Origin: Actinomycetota bacterium | GTDB lineage: Bacteria; Actinomycetota; Actinomycetes; Mycobacteriales; Jatrophihabitantaceae | Length of the DNA stretch: 13,669 bases | Assembly: GCA_019241805.1 (NCBI GenBank) | Contig: JAFAWL010000168.1 | Span: 1-13,669 of the forward strand | Direction: 5' to 3' | In this document: in pieces, positions 1 through 7,050 of the stretch | Layout: each line of letters begins with the position of its first letter | How positions within the stretch are numbered: position 1 is the stretch's first letter | The notes under the pieces: model-generated | Databases searched by the model: none | Told to the model about the DNA's origin: nothing | Seen by the model: only the letters and a program-made list of their open reading frames with translations | Translations under genes and position numbers: made by a program

Positions 1-299
1 AGAGCGTGCTCGGCGTCGATGAACGCCGCAATCCCACCGGCAGCCTGGGCGTTGGCCACGGCATGCAGCGCGACGGTCGTCTTACCGGAGCTTTCCGGAC
101 CGTAGATCTCGACGACCCGACCTCGCGGCAGACCGCCGATGCCCAGCGCCACATCGAGCGCGATCGAGCCGGTGGGAATCACCTCGATGGGAGTCGCGGC
201 GCGCTCCCCCAGGCGCATGACCGAGCCTTTGCCGTACTGCTTATCGATCTGTGAGAGAGCAACTTCCAGTGCCTTCTCACGGTCGAAACCTGTTGCCAT
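1..299 (-). CDS. recA: RecA recombinase, N-terminal part (cut by window edge)
   Basis: RecA is the strand-exchange recombinase that coats single-stranded DNA, drives homologous recombination and triggers LexA self-cleavage. Only the first 99 codons are present; the gene runs off the left edge. Reading from the ATG at 299 gives MATGFDREKALEVALSQIDK, followed by the KGSVMRLGE segment, and then GPESSGKTT, the RecA Walker A (P-loop) motif, near residues 66-74. The visible part ends in FIDAEHAL, a RecA hallmark. The start is supported by a GAGGTG ribosome binding site 7 bases upstream and by the usual RecA N-terminus. The gene has its own control region (300-471) with SOS and PafBC-type signals, so it is not simply dependent on the DUF3046 gene upstream. 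Identification is from conserved motifs and is essentially certain. Confidence 0.98.
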   Translation of the reverse strand, partial: MATGFDREKALEVALSQIDKQYGKGSVMRLGERAATPIEVIPTGSIALDVALGIGGLPRGRVVEIYGPESSGKTTVALHAVANAQAAGGIAAFIDAEHA

Positions 300-306
300 C
301 GCCGGA

Positions 307-312
307 CACCTC
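307..312 (-). promoter_or_regulatory. Ribosome binding site of recA
   Basis: GAGGTG on the minus strand lies 7 bases before the recA ATG. It fixes the start codon at 299 and lies just downstream of the last 13-bp leader repeat. Confidence 0.75.
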
Positions 313-314
313 TT

Positions 315-366
315 GTCTGGTCGGATTGTCTGGTCGGATTGTCTGGTCGGATCGTCTCGTCGGTTG
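315..366 (-). repeat. 13-bp tandem repeat in the recA leader
   Basis: Three consecutive copies of GTCTGGTCGGATT (plus-strand reading) lie at 315-327, 328-340 and 341-353. The first two are identical and the third differs in its last base. A degenerate fourth unit follows at 354-366. The array lies between the proximal promoter motif and the ribosome binding site, so it should be transcribed into the 5' leader of recA mRNA. The unit is not a multiple of three and no reading frame needs it. Its function is unknown; it may be a slippage product or may tune leader structure. Confidence 0.85.
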
Positions 367-379
367 TCGAGTCACTGCG

Positions 380-402
380 ACGTTAGGGGCGGCTGCCGAC
401 AA
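380..402 (-). promoter_or_regulatory. Proximal recA promoter, PafBC (RecA-NDp) type
   Basis: On the minus strand the sequence reads TTGTCGGCA, 8 bases, then TAACGT. The LexA/RecA-independent damage promoter motif of actinobacteria, activated by PafBC, is tTGTCRgtg-N8-TAnnnT. The match covers TTGTCRG, the exact 8-base spacer and the -10 pattern; only the last two weaker positions of the -33 element differ. Transcription would start near 373, giving a leader of about 74 bases that contains the 13-bp repeats. This is the same arrangement as the proximal promoter of mycobacterial recA. The match is seen directly; activity is inferred. Confidence 0.8.
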
Positions 403-403
403 T

Positions 404-420
404 TCCCGCCGCCGGCGGGA
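404..420. repeat. GC-rich perfect inverted repeat
   Basis: TCCCGCC and GGCGGGA (7-bp arms, 3-base loop) sit immediately upstream of the PafBC-type motif. On a distal-promoter transcript this would form a stable hairpin. It has no T-tract, so it is not a convincing terminator. Confidence 0.55.
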
Positions 421-421
421 T

Positions 422-450
422 CTGTGGATGGCCGTCTCGCCCGTCCACAG
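422..450. repeat. Inverted repeat at the distal recA start region
   Basis: CTGTGGATGG and CCGTCCACAG form 10-bp arms (one non-Watson-Crick pair) around a 9-base loop. The right arm touches the distal -10 element at 449-454, so a transcript starting near 442 would not include the whole right arm. A DNA-level role such as a protein binding site is therefore as plausible as an RNA hairpin. The role is not known. Confidence 0.5.
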
Positions 451-471
451 ATTAGACGAACATGTGTTCGA
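449..471 (-). promoter_or_regulatory. LexA SOS box with distal recA -10 element
   Basis: The near-perfect palindrome CGAAC-ATGT-GTTCG occupies 457-470. On the minus strand, with flanks, it reads TCGAAC-N4-GTTCGT, one base from the actinobacterial LexA consensus TCGAAC-N4-GTTCGA. Directly downstream on the minus strand is TAATCT (454-449), a good -10 hexamer. A repressor on the box would cover this promoter. The DUF3046 gene ends at 511 and points the same way, so recA is the only sensible target. With the proximal PafBC-type motif this gives recA two damage-responsive promoters, as in mycobacteria. Confidence 0.88.
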
Positions 472-510
472 TCAGGAGCGACACGCCGGAAGGCTGGCCG
501 GCTCACGTAC

Positions 511-702
511 TCAGCGCACGTTCGCGGGCAATTCGAAGGCGTCACACACCGCTCGCCAGATGTCCTTGGTGTCGGCGCCGGCCGCGATCGCCTCGTCGAC
601 CGTCCGCCCCAGCGACGGCAGCCGGAAATCGGAGGCCACGCTGCGCGCGTAGCCCGCGCCGAATTGCGTCTCCATCAACGACCAGAACTCGGTTAAACGC
701 AC
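511..702 (-). CDS. DUF3046 family protein
   Basis: This is a small protein of 63 residues of unknown function. The family is restricted to actinobacteria and typically sits next to recA, as here. The protein opens with VRLTEFW and contains the conserved LPSLGRTVDEAIAAG segment and the KDIWRAVCDAFELP ending, which together are diagnostic. The start is taken as the GTG at 702 because family members begin at (M)RLTEFW. A TTG eight codons upstream (726) would add residues that the family lacks. No strong ribosome binding site precedes the GTG. It is followed by 211 bases of recA control region. The next gene to the right is divergent, leaving only 34 bases for both promoters. No enzymatic motif is visible and no function should be assigned. 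Confidence 0.9.
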   Translation of the reverse strand: MRLTEFWSLMETQFGAGYARSVASDFRLPSLGRTVDEAIAAGADTKDIWRAVCDAFELPANVR

Positions 703-736
703 GCGTTCAGCGTACGGACCTGACAAGATCGCGCCC

Positions 737-1429
737 GTGACCGAGACTCCGCCGACCCCTTACCCGCCGAGCGCCGACTCCCCGAACGCTGCTCCGCTCG
801 CCCCGGAAACGCCACTAGCGCCGGAAGCCTGGTACGCGATGCCGGTGCTCCAGGGCCGGCGACTGCGGCTGGAGCCGATGACCATCGAACACGCCCCGGG
901 ATACCTGTCGGCCGCGGGCGCCCCCGACGTGGGCGACGAAGTCTTTCGTTGGTTGTCGGTTGGACCGCCTCGCGACCTGGAGGGCGCACGCGCGCAGGTC
1001 TATGCCGCGCTGGCCGCCCGGGCCAGAGGAACCCGGTTCGCGTACGCCCAGATCGACGGCGCTAGCGGGGAGTTCGCCGGTACCACGTCCTACTACGAAC
1101 TCGACCCGGCACTGCGGACCCTGGCGATCGGTCACACCTGGATAGGGCGCCGCTGGTGGCGAACAGGATTCAATCGCGAGGCCAAATTCCTGCTGTTGAG
1201 CCATGCGTTCGAAGTGCTGGGCGCCGCTCGCGTGGTGTGGCACACGGACGTTCGTAACGAGCGCTCCCAAACCGCGATCGCCGCCCTGGGCGCACAGCGG
1301 GAGGGAGTGTTGCGTAAGCACCGGATCCGGCCGGACGGTTCGTGGCGCGACACCGTGCAGTACTCGATGCTCGACGACGAATGGCCCGCCGCCCGCGCTC
1401 GGCTGGTCGAGGGCCTGCAGCGCGCCTGA
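737..1429 (+). CDS. GNAT acetyltransferase, RimJ/RimL-like
   Basis: This is a predicted acetyl-CoA dependent N-acyltransferase of 230 residues (Acetyltransf_3 type, the group that contains the ribosomal protein N-terminal acetylases RimJ/RimL). After a Pro/Ala-rich N-terminus (1-34) comes the fold start GRRLRLEPMTIEHAPGY (40-56). The acetyl-CoA binding segment RWWRTGFNREAKFLLLSHAF lies at 139-158, and the characteristic N-E-R-S...ALGAQREGVLRKH block at 174-195. The substrate cannot be read from sequence. The GTG at 737 is chosen because related proteins keep a WY..P.L.GR element, which here begins at residue 32. The ATG at 839 would cut this element. It leads the plus-strand group with lhr and nei, but a 76-base gap and a possible separate lhr promoter leave co-transcription uncertain. 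A protein-modification role unrelated to repair is equally possible. Confidence 0.82.
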   Translation: MTETPPTPYPPSADSPNAAPLAPETPLAPEAWYAMPVLQGRRLRLEPMTIEHAPGYLSAAGAPDVGDEVFRWLSVGPPRDLEGARAQVYAALAARARGTRFAYAQIDGASGEFAGTTSYYELDPALRTLAIGHTWIGRRWWRTGFNREAKFLLLSHAFEVLGAARVVWHTDVRNERSQTAIAALGAQREGVLRKHRIRPDGSWRDTVQYSMLDDEWPAARARLVEGLQRA

Positions 1430-1476
1430 CCCGGTCCGACTCGACCCGTAACGCCACATCCTCGACGCGGGCCGCG

Positions 1477-1499
1477 GTGTCGGTGGCAGGAGGCAGGAT
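1477..1499 (+). promoter_or_regulatory. Possible PafBC-like promoter of lhr
   Basis: The sequence reads GTGTCGGTG, 8 bases (GCAGGAGG), then CAGGAT. Compared with tTGTCRgtg-N8-TAnnnT it has the TGTCRGTG core and the exact spacer, but lacks the first T of each element. Transcription would begin about 7 bases after the hexamer, at or next to the GTG at 1506, giving a leaderless lhr mRNA. The 8-base spacer contains the AGGAGG that would act as ribosome binding site on a longer transcript. This is a suggestive partial match only. Confidence 0.4.
1488..1497 (+). promoter_or_regulatory. Ribosome binding site region of lhr
   Basis: AGGAGG (1488-1493) followed by CAGG (1494-1497) precedes the lhr GTG at 1506 by 12 and 8 bases respectively. 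It would be used on read-through transcripts from the acetyltransferase gene, and it supports the GTG at 1506 as start. Confidence 0.55.
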
Positions 1500-1505
1500 G
1501 GACAT

Positions 1506-4500
1506 GTGTCCGAGCCCTCGCCCCAACCGCCGACGCCACCGGGATTCTCGACGGCGACTCAGGCGTGGTTCGAAGGCGCCTTCGCCGCGGCGACGCCGGC
1601 GCAAGTGGGCGCGTGGCAATCGATCCGCGCTGGTCGGCACACGCTGGTCGTCGCACCTACCGGCTCGGGTAAGACGCTCGCCGCCTTTCTCTCGGCGCTC
1701 GATCAGCTGGCCAGTGAGCCGGTGCCGAGCGATCCACTGCGGCGCTGCCGGGTCGTCTACGTCAGTCCGCTGAAGGCGCTGGCCGTCGACGTAGAGCGCA
1801 ATCTGCGCTCGCCGCTGGCCGGGATCAGGCAGGCCGCGCAGCGCTTGCAGCTGCCGCCACCCGACATCACGGTCGCGATGCGGTCGGGCGACACCAGCGC
1901 CGATGAGCGCCGGTTGTTCGCCCGCCGACCGGCCGACATCCTCATCACTACTCCCGAGTCGCTGTTCCTACTGCTCACCGCGAACGCCCGCGAGGCGTTG
2001 CGCGGGGTCCAGACAGTGATCATCGACGAGGTGCACTCGGTCTGCTCCACCAAGCGGGGCGCGCACCTGGCTTTGAGTCTGGAACGGCTGGATGCCCTGC
2101 TCGATCAGCCGGCCCAGCGCATCGGTCTGTCGGCCACCGTGCGACCGGTCGGCGAGGTCGCGACGTTCCTGGGCGGCAGCCAGCCCGTCGAGGTCGTCGC
2201 ACCGCCGGTGGCCAAGACGTTCGACCTCGACGTGGTGGTGCCGGTCGAGGACATGTCACAGCTGGGCGAGCCGAACGGCGACTTGTCCGGAGCCGCTGCC
2301 GGGGCCGAACGTCGGGCCTCGATCTGGCCGCACGTCGAGGAACGGGTGCTCGACCTGATCGAGCAGCACCGTTCGACGATCGTGTTCGCCAATTCTCGTC
2401 GACTGGCCGAACGGCTCACCGCCCGGTTGAACGAACTGGCGGTGGAACGACTCGATCCGCCAGTTCCCCACCTACTGGATGCCGAGACGATGCCGGGCCG
2501 GGCGCCGGCTCAACTGATGGGCGGTTCCGGTAAGGGCGGAGCAGCAGCGGCGGTCGTAGCACGCGCTCACCACGGATCGGTGTCACGCGAGCAGCGCGCA
2601 ATAGTCGAGGAGGAACTCAAGGCGGGCCGCCTGCCCGCAGTGGTCGCCACGTCCTCTCTCGAGCTGGGAATCGATATGGGCGCGGTCGATCTCGTCGTCC
2701 AGGTCGAGGCACCGCCATCGGTCGCCTCCGGCCTGCAACGGGTCGGCCGAGCCGGCCACCAGGTCGGCGCCGTGTCGCACGGCGTGATCTTTCCGAAGTA
2801 TCGCGGCGATCTCGTCGAGTGCGCTGTGGTCGCCGAACGAATGCGGGCCGGGCAGATCGAGAGCATGCGCTACCCGCGCAACCCGCTCGACGTCCTCGCT
2901 CAGCAGATCGTCGGCATTGTCGCGATGGAGCCGATCACTGTCGACGAGTTGGATCGCCTCGTCCAGCGGGCGGCGCCGTTCGCCGGATTGCCTCGATCGG
3001 CCCTGGAGGCCGTACTGGACATGTTGGCCGGCCGCTACCCGTCGGATGCGTTCGCTGAGCTGCGGCCTCGGCTGGTCTGGGATCGGCTGACCGGCGAGCT
3101 GACGGCCCGCGGCGGCGCGCAGCGCCTGGCCGTCACCAGCGGCGGGACGATTCCCGACCGCGGGCTTTTCGGTGTGTTCATGGCGGGCGCCGAGGGCACG
3201 GCTCGTCGGGTCGGTGAACTGGACGAGGAGATGGTCTACGAGTCGCGGGTCGGGGACGTGTTCCTGCTCGGCTCCTCCTCGTGGCGCATCGAGGACATCA
3301 CGCATGATCGCGTCCTCGTGTCGCCCGCGCCGGGTGAGATCGGACGGATGCCCTTTTGGAAAGGCGACGCCCCCGGCCGGCCGGTGGAGTTGGGACGGGC
3401 GCTCGGGGCGTTTCTGCGTGAGGTTTCGCACACGACGCCGGAACAGGCGCTCGATCGTGCTCGCCGAGCCGGGCTGGACGACGGGGGCGCGGCGAACCTC
3501 CAGAGCTACCTGGTCGAACAGCGCGAGGCCACGGGTCGTGTCCCCGATGACCGTAGCCTCGTGGTCGAGCGTTTCCGGGACGAGTTGGGTGACTGGCGAC
3601 TGGTGGTGCACTCGCCGTTCGGCGCGCCGGTCAACGCGCCCTGGGCGCTGGCGATCACGGCCCGGCTGCGTGAGCGCTACGGGCTGGCCGCGCAGTCGAT
3701 GCACTCCGACGACGGCATCGTCGTTCGGTTGCCCGACACCGACGCCGAACCCCCGAGCGCCGATCTGGTCGCCTTCGATGCGGAGGAGATCAGCCGAATC
3801 GTCACCGAGGAGGTCGGCGGCTCCGCTCTGTTCGCCTCCCGGTTCCGCGAATGCGCGGCGCGGGCACTGCTCTTGCCCCGGCGGGATCCACGACGCCGAA
3901 CGGCGCTCTGGCAACAACGTCAGCGCGCCAACCAACTGTTGCAGGTCGCCAGCGAGTACTCCGACTTCCCGATCGTTCTCGAAGCGATGCGCGAGTGCCT
4001 GCAGGACGTGTTTGACCTGCCCGGGCTGACGCAAATAATGCGCGACATCGACGCACGAACGATCCGGCTGATAGACATCGAGACGCCGACGGCTTCACCG
4101 TTCGCCCGATCGCTGCTGTTCGGCTACGTCGGCATGTTCCTCTATGAGGCCGACGCGCCGCTGGCCGAACGACGGGCGCAGGCCCTCTCGCTCGATCCGG
4201 CAATGCTGGCCGAACTACTCGGATCGACCGAGCTGCGGGACTTGCTGGACACCGACTCCATCGACTCGGTCGAACAGGAACTGCAGCGACTGGCGCCGGA
4301 CCGACGCGCCCACGGTATCGACGGCGTCCATGACCTGCTACGCGGGGTGGGCGATCTGAGTACGGCGGAAGCGCTGGCCCGGGGCGCGACGCCCGCGGAA
4401 CTCGCCGACCTGGAGGCGACCCGTCGAGTGATCCGCGTGAGGGTCGCCGGCGAGCAACGATGGTGTGCGATCGAGGACGCCGGCCGGATGCGAGACGCCC

Positions 4501-6191
4501 TGGGAACGGCGTTGCCGATCGGTGTGCCCGAGGCCTTCACCGAGCCGGTCGCCGACCCGCTCGGCGATCTGGTGTCGCGATATGCCCGTACGCACGGGCC
4601 GTTCCATGCCGACGATCTCGCCGCCCGGCTCGGCCTGGGTGCGGCGGTCGTGATGCACGCACTCGAACGTCTTCGCGCCGGTGGCCGAGTGCTCACGGGC
4701 GAGTTCCGGCCCGGTCGGCAAGGCAGCGAGTGGTGCGATCGGGAAGTACTGCGCCTGATCCGTCGTCGCTCGCTTGCCGCGCTGCGCAAGGAGGTCGAGG
4801 CGGTCGACCACCGCACACTGGCGCGCTTCCGGCCGGCCTGGCAAAACATCGGTGTGCGCAGTTCGCCGCTGCGCGGCGTCGATGGCGTGCTACGTGCGGT
4901 CGAGCAGCTGGCCGGAGCACCGCTGGCAGCCAGCGCACTGGAAACTCTGATCCTTCCGATGCGCGTGGCCGACTACGTCCCGGCGATGCTCGACGAGCTG
5001 ACGCTGGCCGGCGACGTGGTGTGGGCCGGAGCCGGATCGCTCGGCGCCGCCGATGGCTGGCTCGTGCTCGCCCCGACCGAGGCGGCCGACCTCCTGCTTC
5101 CCGAAATCGTCACACCTGAGCTGTCAAATATCCACTTAGCTCTGATGAGTGACCTGGACGGTGCGCAGGCACTGTTCTTCCGGGCGTTAGTCGATTCCGC
5201 GCGCATGCGCGAGGCCTTGACCCAAACCGTAACGACCGTGACCGACGAGCAGGTCAGTCAGGCCATGTGGGATCTCGTTTGGGCCGGTTGGCTGACCAAC
5301 GACACTTTGGCTCCCGTTCGGGCGCTGCTTGACGGCCCGACCCGGGCGGCTCATCCGCGGCGGCCTCGCACACCCAGGGCTCGATACGGCCGGTATTCCG
5401 GCCTCGTCGCCCGGCGGGACAACCCGGCACCGGGTCGAAGTGGTCGAGCGATGAGCGGCCGATGGTCGAGAGTGCCGGCTCGCTCTGACGACGCGACCCT
5501 CCGCGCGGTCGCCGCGGCCGAGGCGCTGCTGGACCGATACGGGGTACTCACCCGAGCCGACGTGGTAGCCGAGCGCCTACCCGGCGGCTTCTCGACGGTC
5601 TACCCGGTCTTGAAAGCCGCCGAAGAGTCCGGTCGGACGCGTCGCGGCTACTTCGTCGACGGACTGGGTGCCGCACAATTCGCGCTGCCGGGAGCAGTCG
5701 ATCGGCTCCGGGCGGCGCAGATGGAGGTCGAGCAGGCGGCGGTCGCGCAGCCGGCGTCAGGCAATGCCGCGGCGACGATGGTGCTCGCCGCGACCGATCC
5801 GGGCAATCCCTACGGCGCGTCATTGGCTTGGCCGAATCCCGGATCGAATCCGGCGTTGCTCCTCGAGGAAGGCGAACAAGCGACCGAGGGCGGCAAGGCA
5901 CGACGCGGCCATCAACCCACCCGGAAGGCCGGCGCGCTGGTCGTACTCGTCGACGGGGCCTGCGTGCTCTACGTGGAGCGAGGTGGGCGCAGTCTGCTGT
6001 CGTTCGCCGACGACCCCGCCGTCCTGCAGCCGGCGGCCGACGCGCTGGCGCTGGCGGTGCACGACGGATTGCTCGGGCGGCTTTCGGTCGAGCGGGCTGA
6101 CGGCGCACCGATCGGCGCCTCGGCCCTTGGCGCGGCGCTTGAAGCGGCCGGTTTCCGCCCGACGCCGCGCGGGCTGCGGCTACGGCGCTAA
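1506..6191 (+). CDS. lhr: Lhr, large ATP-dependent DNA repair helicase
   Basis: Lhr is a very large superfamily 2, DNA-dependent ATPase and 3'-5' translocase that unwinds RNA:DNA hybrids and takes part in mycobacterial mitomycin C resistance. All core motifs are present: I PTGSGKT (51-57), Ia YVSPLKAL (85-92), TTPE (148-151), II DEVH (174-177), III SAT (209-211), IV IVFANSRR (293-300), V ATSSLELGIDMG (382-393) and VI QRVGRAGH (412-419). A Gly/Ala-rich insert lies at about 330-352. The Lhr-specific FWKGD motif is near residue 617. The long C-terminal half carries winged-helix-like segments, a basic linker near 1278-1328, and the conserved GLGAAQF and DPGNPYGASLAWP segments. The 1561 residues fit full-length actinobacterial Lhr (about 1500-1550), so it is intact and not the short Lhr-Core form. 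It abuts nei. Confidence 0.97.
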   Translation: MSEPSPQPPTPPGFSTATQAWFEGAFAAATPAQVGAWQSIRAGRHTLVVAPTGSGKTLAAFLSALDQLASEPVPSDPLRRCRVVYVSPLKALAVDVERNLRSPLAGIRQAAQRLQLPPPDITVAMRSGDTSADERRLFARRPADILITTPESLFLLLTANAREALRGVQTVIIDEVHSVCSTKRGAHLALSLERLDALLDQPAQRIGLSATVRPVGEVATFLGGSQPVEVVAPPVAKTFDLDVVVPVEDMSQLGEPNGDLSGAAAGAERRASIWPHVEERVLDLIEQHRSTIVFANSRRLAERLTARLNELAVERLDPPVPHLLDAETMPGRAPAQLMGGSGKGGAAAAVVARAHHGSVSREQRAIVEEELKAGRLPAVVATSSLELGIDMGAVDLVVQVEAPPSVASGLQRVGRAGHQVGAVSHGVIFPKYRGDLVECAVVAERMRAGQIESMRYPRNPLDVLAQQIVGIVAMEPITVDELDRLVQRAAPFAGLPRSALEAVLDMLAGRYPSDAFAELRPRLVWDRLTGELTARGGAQRLAVTSGGTIPDRGLFGVFMAGAEGTARRVGELDEEMVYESRVGDVFLLGSSSWRIEDITHDRVLVSPAPGEIGRMPFWKGDAPGRPVELGRALGAFLREVSHTTPEQALDRARRAGLDDGGAANLQSYLVEQREATGRVPDDRSLVVERFRDELGDWRLVVHSPFGAPVNAPWALAITARLRERYGLAAQSMHSDDGIVVRLPDTDAEPPSADLVAFDAEEISRIVTEEVGGSALFASRFRECAARALLLPRRDPRRRTALWQQRQRANQLLQVASEYSDFPIVLEAMRECLQDVFDLPGLTQIMRDIDARTIRLIDIETPTASPFARSLLFGYVGMFLYEADAPLAERRAQALSLDPAMLAELLGSTELRDLLDTDSIDSVEQELQRLAPDRRAHGIDGVHDLLRGVGDLSTAEALARGATPAELADLEATRRVIRVRVAGEQRWCAIEDAGRMRDALGTALPIGVPEAFTEPVADPLGDLVSRYARTHGPFHADDLAARLGLGAAVVMHALERLRAGGRVLTGEFRPGRQGSEWCDREVLRLIRRRSLAALRKEVEAVDHRTLARFRPAWQNIGVRSSPLRGVDGVLRAVEQLAGAPLAASALETLILPMRVADYVPAMLDELTLAGDVVWAGAGSLGAADGWLVLAPTEAADLLLPEIVTPELSNIHLALMSDLDGAQALFFRALVDSARMREALTQTVTTVTDEQVSQAMWDLVWAGWLTNDTLAPVRALLDGPTRAAHPRRPRTPRARYGRYSGLVARRDNPAPGRSGRAMSGRWSRVPARSDDATLRAVAAAEALLDRYGVLTRADVVAERLPGGFSTVYPVLKAAEESGRTRRGYFVDGLGAAQFALPGAVDRLRAAQMEVEQAAVAQPASGNAAATMVLAATDPGNPYGASLAWPNPGSNPALLLEEGEQATEGGKARRGHQPTRKAGALVVLVDGACVLYVERGGRSLLSFADDPAVLQPAADALALAVHDGLLGRLSVERADGAPIGASALGAALEAAGFRPTPRGLRLRR

Positions 6192-6193
6192 CC

Positions 6194-7009
6194 ATGCCTG
6201 AGGGCGACACCGTATGGCTCACCGCGCACCGCCTCGACCAGGCCCTGCGCGGGCGGCCGCTCACCACGTTCGATCTCCGCGTGCCCTCGATGGCGCTGGC
6301 CGATCGCCGGGGCGACACGATCACCGAGGTGCTTTCCCGCGGCAAGCATCTGCTGGCCCGCCTGGACAGCGGATTGACCCTGCACAGCCACCTCAAGATG
6401 GACGGTTCCTGGCGGATCACCCGGTCGGCGGCCGGCCCGCGGGGTCGGCCGCCGTTCCAGATACGAGCGCTGCTGGGCAACGCCGAGTGGCTGGCCGCGG
6501 GTTACCGCGTCCACGAGTTGCGCCTCGTGCACACCGTGGACGAGCACCTGCTGGTCGGTCACCTGGGCCCTGACCTGCTCGGCAGCGACTGGAATCCCGA
6601 GAAGGCGCGCGAGCGGCTGCTGCGCGAACCCGAACGGCCCATCGGCGAGGCGTTGCTCGATCAGCGAAATCTCGCCGGCATCGGCAACATGTACAAGGCC
6701 GAGATCCTGTTCGTCGAACGGGTCAATCCATGGGCCCCGACCGGAGCGGTCGCTGACCTGAGCACGATGACGACAACGGCTTACCGACTACTAAGGGCCA
6801 ATCGAGATCATCCCGAGCAATCGACGACGGGGCTCACCGGCCGCGGCCAGGAGCACTGGGTTTATGGCCGCGGCGGACAACCGTGCCGTCGCTGTGGCTC
6901 GCCGATACGCTCGGCCGAGCAGGGCACGCCGCCACAACAACGGATCACGTATTGGTGCCCGACGTGCCAGCCGACGGCAGAGGCTCCAACGCCGGGCGGC
7001 CTCAGCTAG
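6194..7009 (+). CDS. nei: Nei2-type DNA glycosylase/AP lyase (endonuclease VIII)
   Basis: This is a base excision repair enzyme of the Fpg/Nei (H2TH) family that removes oxidised pyrimidines and cleaves the abasic site. The start MPEGDT supplies the catalytic N-terminal proline (exposed after Met removal) and the adjacent Glu; Glu in PEGDT separates the Nei type from Fpg (PELPE). The conserved Lys is in RGKHLL (Lys51). The helix-two-turn-helix motif LLDQRNLAGIGNMYKAEILF spans 154-173. The C-terminal zinc finger has ligands C231, C234, C255 and C258 and an Arg at 250. Its 271 residues are normal length. The ATG is 2 bases after the lhr stop with no clear ribosome binding site, pointing to coupled translation with lhr and a shared repair task. 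It converges on pspA. Confidence 0.95.
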   Translation: MPEGDTVWLTAHRLDQALRGRPLTTFDLRVPSMALADRRGDTITEVLSRGKHLLARLDSGLTLHSHLKMDGSWRITRSAAGPRGRPPFQIRALLGNAEWLAAGYRVHELRLVHTVDEHLLVGHLGPDLLGSDWNPEKARERLLREPERPIGEALLDQRNLAGIGNMYKAEILFVERVNPWAPTGAVADLSTMTTTAYRLLRANRDHPEQSTTGLTGRGQEHWVYGRGGQPCRRCGSPIRSAEQGTPPQQRITYWCPTCQPTAEAPTPGGLS

Positions 7010-7022
7010 CGGGTGGCCCGCT
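7008..7022. terminator. Candidate hairpin between convergent nei and pspA
   Basis: AGCGGG and CCCGCT (6-bp arms, 3-base loop) overlap the nei stop codon in the 48-base space between the convergent nei and pspA genes. There is no T-tract on either side, so termination would be weak or factor-assisted. Confidence 0.35.
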
Positions 7023-7050
7023 GTGAGGCCGCACGCTCCGCGGTGGCCGC

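Noticed and set aside
315..366. 13-bp repeats as a CRISPR array
   Set aside because: Units are directly adjacent with no spacers and are far too short; this is a simple tandem repeat.
404..450. Hairpins upstream of recA as a DUF3046 terminator or riboswitch
   Set aside because: Neither stem is followed by a T-tract, both lie within the promoter elements, and no known riboswitch pattern is visible.
139..696. 185-codon plus-strand open frame over recA and DUF3046
   Set aside because: It crosses the recA control region with SOS and promoter motifs and has no family features, so it is a shadow.
718..726. TTGTCAGGT on the minus strand as a second PafBC-type promoter for DUF3046
   Set aside because: The -33-like element is good, but after 8 bases the sequence is TGAACG rather than TAnnnT, and the start would fall inside the gene.
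2583..4034. 483-codon open frame on the minus strand inside lhr
   Set aside because: It is antisense to the helicase core, has no recognisable domain or ribosome binding site, and is the expected by-product of high G+C codon bias. The lhr frame carries all conserved motifs.
5548..6480. 310-codon minus-strand open frame spanning the lhr/nei junction
   Set aside because: Arg/Pro-rich shadow with no conserved motifs; both plus-strand genes beneath it are certain.
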